64,000 nucleotides of DNA from Paulinella micropora (lineage: Eukaryota; Cercozoa; Imbricatea; Euglyphida), in NCBI GenBank assembly GCA_009731375.1, contig BJOX01000005.1:1627734-1691733 (forward strand). The letters are read 5' to 3'. A program made the translations under genes and the position numbers. Below the pieces are notes generated by a model. The model saw nothing but the letters and a program-made list of their open reading frames with translations, had not been told where the DNA came from and did not search any database. Shown in pieces: positions 56,117 to 64,000 of this stretch (position 1 is the stretch's first letter; each line of letters opens with the position of its first letter).

Positions 56117-59100
56117 GAAGGAGGGAGAAAACGGAACAACATGCATTGCACGATACACCGTTGTGCAGGTCCCAACCAAGGGTACCAGTGAGTCTAAGAG
56201 CCCACAGCAGGCCACAGACCAACTCAAAGGTAGTACAATACCAGTACACCCATCACGACAACAAACAGTGCATGCTGCTAATAGGCAGGCGAGTAAAGCG
56301 CTGGCAAAGAGAAAGCAGGCGGGCCTGTCGCAGCCACAGCCGAAGAAAGTAAGAATAGAACCGGCAGTTAATCTTATCAACTTGCCGAGACAGACAATAG
56401 ACAAGGAGGATGGAGGACATCAACCTCTCCTCACGGTCTCAAACAGAGAAAGCAAGGACAATCATCCTTCGCCTGTGAACAATACCCAAAAAGACATTAC
56501 AAAAACGGCGGAAAGGGAGGAGGAGGCGAACCTCGAGAAAAGGATACAGATTTTAGAACACAAGCTCCTTGTATTGGCCTTAAAAAGTCACCGGCCAGAC
56601 GCTTTATGCTATACGAACCTTTTTTGTGAAACATTAAATACCTTTATAAACGTTGGTAATGATACTATGGCGAATATTAATATTGTCGGCCGGAAATTTA
56701 CTACGAAACACCATGCGTGGTTAGAAACTAATATGAAAAAATCATCTGGCACCTTGAAAGGAGTTAGTAGTCGGACGGATATAACGGGCATCATCACTTT
56801 AAATTTTAAATTGAAATCCGGACGAGTATATCGAGTGGACTTGTACGTTGTCCCCGAATACCACGGATCTGTTCTTTTGTCGTACGACCAACTGGCGACA
56901 ATGAACGTAGTGATTGATTGCGCCGCCAAAAGAGTCATATACGGCGTAGAGCCAGGAGAAGAATATACTGTCGACTCTCTCCATGCTATTGACTCATACG
57001 AGGCCCTACACCTAGGGGTAGCATCGGAAGGGAAACAGGTGGCCATTACACACGCATATGAGGCATATATGCCAACGGACGCGGTGTCTAAAGATGGTTC
57101 AAACCTGTCAGACAAGAGAGAGACGGAGGTCTATACGGCTACAGTCTCTACACAATGGGTTAAAAAGTCGATAGACGATCTCATTGAAAAGAGGAAAGAG
57201 GAGATTATATGCATGGGAAAAAGGTGCCCATCGTTGGCGAGATTTGAAGAAGGAGCAGGGGCCGATGTATATATTACCAACGGGTATTGCTTTCACGTAA
57301 AGGTGGAAGAGAAGGACAGACAGGAGTTTATACCGAGGAGAAGGGGACGACTCCCTGATATCCCGGCAGAAGATATTAAAAGCTTTATTACCGAATTCTG
57401 GGGTGACGAGCCTACGTGGCCGCGCTCACTGACAGAAGTGAAAAAGTGCCTGCGCACTCTTTTTGAAAATAATAAACCATATACGGTCATACTCCCGTAC
57501 AATGAGAAGGCGATATGGGCGCAGGAGATACGGGACCGGCTTATTGATCATCCGATACCGGTGCCCTCACGGAAGCAACACTTAGTGGTGGCTTGTCGTC
57601 TCGGGACTCGTGAGCAGAGCAGTGCATACAAGCGGAAGCTCAGAGACCAGGACAAGTTGAAATTGATTCCTCAAGCATTCACATGCTTCGATGGTTTCTA
57701 CACCCGAAAAGCTCCGTTGCAATATGCGAGATTAATAGATATGTTGGTAGGTCTGGCGGAGGACGACGAACCAGACACTGCCACATATGAAAAAACGGGA
57801 ATGGACGATATATCAGAAGAAGATTTGGGCTTGGATGAGGACAGAGCACCCCTCAAGCATCAAACGAGAATGTCAGAGGAGGAGTTTAAGGCGGCGATAG
57901 ACGAGAAATTGGCAGGAGGAGCAGGTACGGAGAAGGAGAAAGAGGTTTTGAAAGAAAGATTGAAGGCGAACAAAATGATTTTTGACCCCCCTCAAGCGGG
58001 AGGTGTCAAGCCGGAAGACTTCACCGCGGTTATTTATAAAATACAAGGTGCTGAGCCTTCACCGGCGCCACGACGGGCAAATCTGAGTATACATGAAGCA
58101 AAGATCGCAGAAGAACAAGCGCGGCAGTTACTCGATGAGGATTTCATTGAGAGATCGACATCTCCAATAGTTTCCCAACCGAGACTGGTGCCTAAACCGG
58201 GAGGAGAATGGCGCTTAACGGTTAACTATGCCCGCGTCAATAAAATTTTAGAGGAGGAACGAAATCCATTACCTACTCTTGAAGAAGGAAGGCGAGTATT
58301 GCGGAACGCCAAGCTATACTCAGTCATTGATCTGAAGAATGGCTTCTGGCAAATTCCACTGGATGAAAAGTCCAGATGGCTGACTGCATTTCTAGTAGGA
58401 ATGGAAATATATCAGTGGAAAGTACTTCCGATGGGACTCAAACAGGCCCCGGGACTCTTTCAGAAAGCGATGCAAAGCATGCTGAGTAGCAAATATGATG
58501 ACCAGACAGAGGGAGGTTTCATGAGGAGAAGAGGACAGAAGGCGGGAGAGTACGCATTTTGTTACATCGATGACATTATCGTGTACTCCAATACGATGGA
58601 AGAGCACATCGACCATCTAACAGACATTTTCAGGCGTATCAAACTATTTGGCCTGAAATGTAATTTGAAGAAATGTCAACTCGCAAAGACAAGCGTGACA
58701 TATTTGGGGTACGAAATCTCTTACAATAGAGTCTCGATATCCAAAGAGAAGAGGGAGGAGATCATGAGCCGGCAGAGGCCGAAGAATCGCACAGAGCTGC
58801 ACTCATTTCTTGCGATGGCGCAATATTACAGCCAGTTCATACCCAATTGGGGTGCAACTCGGGCTAAGTTGGAGAGAATGATCGACTTCGGTGATTTTGA
58901 GAAGTGGGATGATGAAGCCTTAGAAGCGTACAACACGCTCAAAGATCTCATCTACAAAGCTCCGAAGGATGGCGGACTCGTGCTGATGATGCCCGACTTT
59001 TCGAAGCAATTCGTAGTCGACACAGACGCGTCAAAGTTCGCGATCGGCGCAGTCTTACAACAGGAAGATGAGGAGAAAAAGTTGCGCCCGATCATGTTTA

Positions 59101-61919
59101 TAAGTAGAAAGTTGTGCTCGGCGGAGCGAAACTATTGTACGAGACAGAGAGAGGCACTGGCGGTGGTCTGGGCCCTCAAACGGTTGAGAGAGTATTTATG
59201 GGGTGGACCTCAGTTTATAGTAAGGACTGATCACCAGAATTTACTATGGCTGATGAATCATGAACAGACTGGCCGTCTAGCGAGATGGCAGGCATTCTTG
59301 TCATGTTTCAATTTTACAATGGTCCATCTACCCGGCAAGCGAAATGTTGTCGCTGACAGCCTCTCCAGGCTAGAGTTTCACTCAGAAGTGGCAGCTCTCG
59401 TATCATCAGCAGAAATGGAGGATCTATCCCCAGACTGCACATACGAAGTGCATCATATCGAGTCGATGCAGATGGCGAGAGGGGTCCGATATAACCGATC
59501 GGGTCTACGTCATAGCCCGCAAGGTCCGGATCATGGGATATGTTGTACAGCACATGTCCTCGAGGATGCTGAGTGGTCCTATGAAGCATATGAGAATATG
59601 AAGGCGGAGATAAAACAAGAAGAGATTAAGCAAGAAGCATATGCGGAACCCCCGCAGGAGAACAAGGAGGAGTTAGACGAAAACCCTGAGAGGATAGGAG
59701 TGCAGCTAGAGGATGGGACTATCCACATAGCCTCACCCACTGCATGGAGACAGCAACAGGCTCTCGATCCGGAGTTCAAAGAGCTAATACAGCTATACAA
59801 GAACCCGAACGAGCTGAAAATGACGAAGGAGATTAAGGAGCAACAGAAAGAGATGGGGTGGAGAGACGGTCTCTTGTGGTACAAAGGCCAACACGGGCGC
59901 TATGCATCACAACCAAACAAATGGACTCTCTGGGTTCCTGAGAAACTCAGACACATCATTTTTGTCGCTGCTCATAACTGCCCACTACTGGCGCACCCGG
60001 GCCGACAAAGAACGCATATGTTCATTTCGAGACGATTCTGGTGGAAGAAGATGAAGGAGAATATTGATGAACAGGTCAATGCATGCATCCCATGCAAGAC
60101 ATCCAAAACACCATTGAAGGCGAATTTTGGCCTGATCGGGACTTTTCCTTTACACTTAGGAATGTTCGAGTTCTTACACACTGATCATGTAGGACCTTTC
60201 CCGGTCACGACGGAAGGTTACAGATACCTTCTAACGGCCATAGACAGAGCCACCAACTATGTATGGGTGGTCCCAGTCAAAGACGTTACGGGCGAAACAA
60301 CAGCCAAGGCGTTGATTGACAGGATCATCTCACAGATTGGGGTGCCGAGAAAAATATGCTCAGATCGAGGCTCTGACTTTAATAATGAAGTCATCGACAA
60401 GCTATCTGCATATTACGGCATGAAATGGCAATATGTCACCGCCTATAACCCCAGAGCGAACGGCAAGATAGAGCGGGTGCATAGACCCCTCAAGGCCGCG
60501 CTGAAGATGTATTGTATGAAGAAGGAGAACCAAAAGGCATGGGTGGAGGCAGCATCCTCGTTTGCCTTTGCTATGAATTGCCTACCCTCTACAGCGTTAG
60601 GTGGTTCAAAAGGTTCCGTCTCGCCATACCAATTGGTATATGGGCGTGAGCCCGCCATCCCAGCCTCACTGCTGCACCCAAAAGATTCATGGGCAGATCA
60701 GGATGAGCTGTTTGGGGTGAGACTTCGGGCGAAGATGGAGGCGGAGCAAATAGTACAGGCGCATAGGGAGGCGGAGCGCAGGAAGACTGACGCTGAAGGT
60801 GTCAGGCAGGCACACCTGGATCAAGTCAGATTTCAGGTCGGGGATATTGTACTACTGTATCATCCTCAGGTTCCTCAGGGAGTCAGCTCGAAGCTGTTCA
60901 TCCACTGGAAAGGACCATACCAGATCATGGAACAGATGGGGCCTTTGAATTATAAAATCAGGGGCAGAGGAAAAGTTCAAATAGTCAATGTACGAAGGCT
61001 GATTAAGTATGATCCCTTCCTACTTGAAGATGAGTCCGTTGATCAAGCACTCAAACGGATGGAGGCTGACTTTAAAGAGGTCCCACCAATCCGTAAGGAG
61101 GATATCTCGGAACGGGATGCCTACAGGGCACCAATGGCGGAGAAGGAGGAGGCTGAGCTGGAGAACAAGCGGGCCACCGACCGCAAAAGTGCGGCGGGGA
61201 CTCAGACCCGCAAAAGGGTGGAGTCGAACGTGCCGGAAGGAAAGTTCACGGAGGCGCAAATAAGGAGAGCGCAAAATGACCTTATCTACGACCGACCGAG
61301 AAAGGCGATAAGGACGGCACGTTCGCAAGGAGTCCATCAAGAGGGGAGCGATGACGGAGATCAAGACCCTCGCGCGGGCAATGACACTCTCGTTCACCCC
61401 AGTTGGAAAGAAGGAGATGCGATTGGACATATTTCATGGGCCGAAGACGCTTTTTACTTGGTGAGGCCTGCGGCTCAACACGTAGCCGATGACACGCTCT
61501 CAGATTTATATCTCATGAGAGTCATGGCAGTACCTCACAAACGCCATACGCGATCGAATCGAATTTCGACTGCGGCACAAATAATACAACCAGTCTTACA
61601 TTTCTGGAGGAGTCTGGATCCAGTGGAAGATCCTAAAGTAAGAAAATACNNNNNNNNNNTAAGACAATACCTTCCAGTATATAAAGACGCCAAGAAACTT
61701 GAGACATGGGATGATACCATATCTCCCACAGATAAAGATCATACCGCGTGGACGATACAAGCACTACCACGAGGGGTGCTGGACATTCCTTTTGACTTGG
61801 CACAAGGCGCAATCCCTCACAAAATTTGGGAAGTCCTCGAACAGTCTACCTTAGACTTAACTTTGGTTGGAGGTCCTCCACCAGGTAAAGGAGTCCGCGC
61901 GCGTAAACGGCGTCTATAG
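56112..61919 (+). CDS. Pol polyprotein: protease, RT, RNase H, integrase
   Basis: The frame continues that of gag with no ATG at its beginning. A retropepsin-like region (about 56610-57010) has VLLSYDQLATMNVVIDCAAK, but the active site seems to read NDTMAN in place of DTGA. RT (about 58160-58760) has FWQIPL, LPMGLKQAP and YIDD at 58563-58574. RNase H (about 58990-59260) has VVDTDASKFAIGAVLQQ. Integrase has an HHCC zinc part (59990-60095) and a D-x59-D-x35-E triad at 60183, 60363 and 60471, followed by a GPY/F-type module (WKGPYQIMEQMGPLNYKI). A 10-N gap lies at 61650-61659. Confidence 0.9.
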   Translation, partial: LEKEGENGTTCIARYTVVQVPTKGTSESKSPQQATDQLKGSTIPVHPSRQQTVHAANRQASKALAKRKQAGLSQPQPKKVRIEPAVNLINLPRQTIDKEDGGHQPLLTVSNRESKDNHPSPVNNTQKDITKTAEREEEANLEKRIQILEHKLLVLALKSHRPDALCYTNLFCETLNTFINVGNDTMANINIVGRKFTTKHHAWLETNMKKSSGTLKGVSSRTDITGIITLNFKLKSGRVYRVDLYVVPEYHGSVLLSYDQLATMNVVIDCAAKRVIYGVEPGEEYTVDSLHAIDSYEALHLGVASEGKQVAITHAYEAYMPTDAVSKDGSNLSDKRETEVYTATVSTQWVKKSIDDLIEKRKEEIICMGKRCPSLARFEEGAGADVYITNGYCFHVKVEEKDRQEFIPRRRGRLPDIPAEDIKSFITEFWGDEPTWPRSLTEVKKCLRTLFENNKPYTVILPYNEKAIWAQEIRDRLIDHPIPVPSRKQHLVVACRLGTREQSSAYKRKLRDQDKLKLIPQAFTCFDGFYTRKAPLQYARLIDMLVGLAEDDEPDTATYEKTGMDDISEEDLGLDEDRAPLKHQTRMSEEEFKAAIDEKLAGGAGTEKEKEVLKERLKANKMIFDPPQAGGVKPEDFTAVIYKIQGAEPSPAPRRANLSIHEAKIAEEQARQLLDEDFIERSTSPIVSQPRLVPKPGGEWRLTVNYARVNKILEEERNPLPTLEEGRRVLRNAKLYSVIDLKNGFWQIPLDEKSRWLTAFLVGMEIYQWKVLPMGLKQAPGLFQKAMQSMLSSKYDDQTEGGFMRRRGQKAGEYAFCYIDDIIVYSNTMEEHIDHLTDIFRRIKLFGLKCNLKKCQLAKTSVTYLGYEISYNRVSISKEKREEIMSRQRPKNRTELHSFLAMAQYYSQFIPNWGATRAKLERMIDFGDFEKWDDEALEAYNTLKDLIYKAPKDGGLVLMMPDFSKQFVVDTDASKFAIGAVLQQEDEEKKLRPIMFISRKLCSAERNYCTRQREALAVVWALKRLREYLWGGPQFIVRTDHQNLLWLMNHEQTGRLARWQAFLSCFNFTMVHLPGKRNVVADSLSRLEFHSEVAALVSSAEMEDLSPDCTYEVHHIESMQMARGVRYNRSGLRHSPQGPDHGICCTAHVLEDAEWSYEAYENMKAEIKQEEIKQEAYAEPPQENKEELDENPERIGVQLEDGTIHIASPTAWRQQQALDPEFKELIQLYKNPNELKMTKEIKEQQKEMGWRDGLLWYKGQHGRYASQPNKWTLWVPEKLRHIIFVAAHNCPLLAHPGRQRTHMFISRRFWWKKMKENIDEQVNACIPCKTSKTPLKANFGLIGTFPLHLGMFEFLHTDHVGPFPVTTEGYRYLLTAIDRATNYVWVVPVKDVTGETTAKALIDRIISQIGVPRKICSDRGSDFNNEVIDKLSAYYGMKWQYVTAYNPRANGKIERVHRPLKAALKMYCMKKENQKAWVEAASSFAFAMNCLPSTALGGSKGSVSPYQLVYGREPAIPASLLHPKDSWADQDELFGVRLRAKMEAEQIVQAHREAERRKTDAEGVRQAHLDQVRFQVGDIVLLYHPQVPQGVSSKLFIHWKGPYQIMEQMGPLNYKIRGRGKVQIVNVRRLIKYDPFLLEDESVDQALKRMEADFKEVPPIRKEDISERDAYRAPMAEKEEAELENKRATDRKSAAGTQTRKRVESNVPEGKFTEAQIRRAQNDLIYDRPRKAIRTARSQGVHQEGSDDGDQDPRAGNDTLVHPSWKEGDAIGHISWAEDAFYLVRPAAQHVADDTLSDLYLMRVMAVPHKRHTRSNRISTAAQIIQPVLHFWRSLDPVEDPKVRKYXXXXRQYLPVYKDAKKLETWDDTISPTDKDHTAWTIQALPRGVLDIPFDLAQGAIPHKIWEVLEQSTLDLTLVGGPPPGKGVRARKRRL

Positions 61920-62728
61920 TAAGTATTTTTTTTTCTAGAAGTATTGTGGACCTGATCGATTGCGAACATAGCATTGATCCAATATCGTCCCGACAACCTT
62001 ACTTAGATATTAAAGCTACTACAGCATTCATTCTTCTAGAGATTAACAAGACACAGCTGACAAAAAAAATAGGCATTCTATTCTCTTGCTTCGGCAGAGA
62101 CAGACGAGACGGCCACGAAACAGCACCGTTACGGGATCGCTATTTGAGTGAGCGATGGTGTTTCCTGGATACGACCCGCATTAGTACCAGAATGATGATC
62201 TCATTAAAGACTCTACAGTCTAATCAAGAACTGATATATTTTAATAACATGAACTGCTACACCGGATTCCATCGATCTCTACTTGTATCGGCATATCGCA
62301 AGGTTAGGGCGCACTCAACCCAACTTCGGATATAGTCGTCAGACTTGATCACCTGACACTATATTAAATGATACCGATTTATACAAGGGTATGTCTTCAC
62401 AAAAAGTAAAGGTACTTATGGAAACCGACGACCGGTTATTACATATATATGGAAATGGCGACATTACATTATTACTCAACCATAAAACATTATACTTGGA
62501 CATACTGCACAAATATCTTATCGACAGAAGAAAGAGGAAGATTTTAATATAGATACTGAATGTGCTAGAGTATATATACGATTGGTACCGGGGCAAGTAT
62601 CATTGTTGTTTTATAACGGCTAATTCGTGGGTTGATGTATCTTCATACATAACTCTAAACGAATCTTAGTCAGAAAAGAAATCAGTTCAAAGCGTATTAT
62701 GTCGGAAACGAAGTTCCGCCATGAAAAA
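61920..62728 (+). other. Retrotransposon 3' non-coding region
   Basis: No env-like gene is seen. One open stretch (61946-62335) begins with GTG, lacks membrane segments and resembles nothing I know, so I do not call it. The rest is A+T-rich. Confidence 0.5.
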
Positions 62729-62742
62729 CTGGGAGGGGGTAC
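62729..62742 (+). promoter_or_regulatory. Polypurine tract
   Basis: CTGGGAGGGGGTAC directly precedes the 3' LTR and would prime plus-strand DNA synthesis. Confidence 0.7.
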
Positions 62743-62960
62743 TGTGGATACCACCCCCCGAATTATCCGGTAAAAAACTTATTTATAGATTTCGTCTGGC
62801 CGGACACGTCTGAAATGCCAATTTGATCCTGGTCTTTTGGCGGCTTTTTGTCTTTGCGTCACTGAGCTAATATAACGAGACATCATTCTCTTTTTTGAGG
62901 ACTGTGTTTGGTTATATTACCGACTTACTCTTCCATTGAGCTATCGTTGGGGATGGTACA
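62743..62960 (+). repeat. 3' LTR
   Basis: 218 bp starting TGTGGATACCACCCCCCGAA and ending GGGGATGGTACA. It is nearly identical to the 5' LTR. Confidence 0.9.
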
Positions 62961-63570
62961 TCGTATAGCCCGCTATATATGGTGTGTGTAATTTGTATTC
63001 GTTTGTAAAAGTCTCTAAGTCATAATGAAATACTTCATCTTGATTATTATACTTAGCCTCTTCAAATCTAGTAAGTAAAGAGCTTACCTGATTTTCTTTT
63101 CCTCTTAATTTAGCCTTTGCATATGAAACTCTTTTATTATTACAAGTGTGCTTGTTAAAATAAGTTGAAAAGCAAACTGGACACTTATTTTTATTTCTTT
63201 TTATGAAACTTATATAATGATCTGTAAGAAGATAACAGAGCACGTCCGCATTAGTTAAAGTGTCTTCACAATTTTTGAATGTCTGTTTGCTTGTTGCATC
63301 AGTCAATTCAAAATATTTACCTTCAATACAATATTTTTTTAAGATTTCATATCCTATTGAAAGTGGTATATATGAATTATGTTCAAGTTTGAATTCTTTT
63401 CTAATTTCATTACATACTTTTTTTTATTAAGTTTTGATTTTCCTTTCAAAGGTAGATTTAATATATCCTTAACAACATAGAAGAAACAATTATTATCCTT
63501 ACTCCTTGGATTGATATGAATTCCTTCACCTGTTTTATGTTTCTTATCACTCCCTGAGAGATTACAACCG
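62961..63570 (-). pseudogene. DNA polymerase B, N-terminal part, copy B
   Basis: Minus-strand sequence homologous to 29130-29807, with CPVCFSTYFNKHTC (zinc-like cluster) and ExoI (HYDLETF), up to the insertion site just after the segment YIAGYT. A frame break lies near 63425. An NNCFFYVVKDILNLP segment near its start matches NNNCLFFLCKDILNMP of copy A. The remainder is at 50409-52646. Confidence 0.75.
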
Positions 63571-63590
63571 CCTCCATCTTCTTAAATAAT

Positions 63591-64000
63591 TTAAATAGTC
63601 ATATGTTGAATAATTCTTTCATATCCATTCGCACTGGCTTCAAGATTTTGTTCGTTGTATAGATATATATCACGAAACAACTCATCAATGTCTTTTAACT
63701 TAACGGAATTGAAAGTTTTTCATTTATAAAACTTACTATCATCAACATCCGTTATATAACCAAACTTGACATGAAGACTTGCTTCGTTTGTCAGACCTCT
63801 ATTTTTAGCGTCCTTAACTGCTCTCATAATTAATATTTCAATCGTATCCATATCATAGAATTTGCCATGCCTGAGCAGCCAATACAAAAAAACATACATA
63901 CATACATACATACATACATACCAATTTATACATGCAGGCGGACAAATTTACCATGCCTGAGCAGCCTAAAAAGCAGCGAGCACTTTCCCTTAAGGAAATG
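63591..64000 (-). pseudogene. Protein upstream of polymerase, copy B (partial, broken)
   Basis: Homologue of 29788-30297: KFYDMDTIEILIMRAVKDAK and EASLHVKFGYITDVDD match copy A. A frame break near 63720 separates the C-terminal part. An 84-bp stretch with (CATA)n sits at 63883-63966, bounded by the repeat CCATGCCTGAGCAGCC. The gene continues past the window edge. Confidence 0.5.
63883..63966. repeat. (CATA)n insertion with duplicated flank
   Basis: AATTTGCCATGCCTGAGCAG (63863) recurs as AATTTACCATGCCTGAGCAG (63947). Between them lie AATACAAAAAAACATAC-type repeats. Confidence 0.75.

Larger units (their letters stand above)
52647..62960 (+). mobile_element. Ty3/gypsy LTR retrotransposon, nearly intact
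   Basis: Two 218-bp LTRs bound a 10.3-kb element with gag, protease, reverse transcriptase, RNase H and integrase in Ty3/gypsy order. The LTRs differ at about three substitutions and two homopolymer indels, so insertion is relatively recent. Flanking bases TTGT (52643-52646) and TCGT (62961-62964) look like a 4-bp target duplication with one change. It lies inside the copy B polymerase gene. Confidence 0.9.
33445..64000 (+). mobile_element. Integrated Maverick/adintovirus-like DNA virus, copy B
   Basis: It has the same gene order and orientation as copy A but keeps its left part, with a retroviral-type integrase. A Ty3/gypsy element (52647-62960) interrupts the polymerase gene. The left end is placed by inverted similarity to the right end of copy A. 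The right end is not reached, since the last viral gene runs to the window edge. Many genes carry single frameshifts, which could be decay or sequencing error in homopolymers. Confidence 0.8.

Noticed and set aside
61946-62335. Possible env or extra ORF after pol
   Set aside because: It starts with GTG, has no signal peptide, membrane span or known motif, and lies in a normal 3' non-coding position.
1-64000. tRNA or rRNA genes
   Set aside because: I saw no cloverleaf with conserved T-loop sequence or rRNA-like segment, although this was by eye only.

Overview
The window looks like invertebrate (metazoan) nuclear DNA that has collected several foreign or mobile elements. The signs are long tetranucleotide and dinucleotide microsatellites, a non-LTR retrotransposon fragment, a nearly intact Ty3/gypsy retrotransposon and two integrated Maverick/Polinton-type (adintovirus-like) DNA viruses. 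I cannot name the host species.

Positions 1-9450 are very G+C-rich and carry intronless genes. These are a MYND-type zinc-finger protein (minus strand) divergent from a large superfamily 1 (Pif1/RecD/herpes-UL5-like) helicase, a small possible F-box protein, an F-box/LRR protein with more than twenty leucine-rich repeats, and a deleted LRR paralogue. At about 9451 the composition flips to A+T-rich inside a viral fibre gene.

Virus copy A (about 9451-31355) and virus copy B (about 33445 to past the window end) share the same gene order on the same strand. The order is: phage-like tail fibre with an S74 self-cleaving chaperone, two-span membrane protein, antisense secreted Cys-rich protein, conserved small protein, packaging ATPase, pX-like basic core protein, coiled-coil plus adenain-type protease, penton-like minor capsid, double-jelly-roll major capsid, and lectin-like spike protein. 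These are followed on the minus strand by an unknown protein, an ExoX-C/DUF3820 protein and the protein-primed DNA polymerase B with its upstream partner. Copy B also keeps the left part: retroviral-type integrase, DUF5754 protein, acidic protein and most of the fibre. Both copies carry frameshifts and stops, at different places. Copy A contains four tandem units of about 2,259 bp that fuse the spike gene in frame to the capsid gene.

Between the viruses (31416-33480) lie the retrotransposon fragment, microsatellites and an assembly gap. A Ty3/gypsy element (52647-62960, two 218-bp LTRs) sits inside the copy B polymerase gene. Its gag and pol share one frame, separated by a single UGA in a CUAG context, and its Gag has a CCCH finger and an RGG tail.

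The most unusual signal is a set of short hairpin elements. Each virus has its own families, placed at equivalent gene borders, with stems that change in a compensating way and some copies inserted in frame inside genes.
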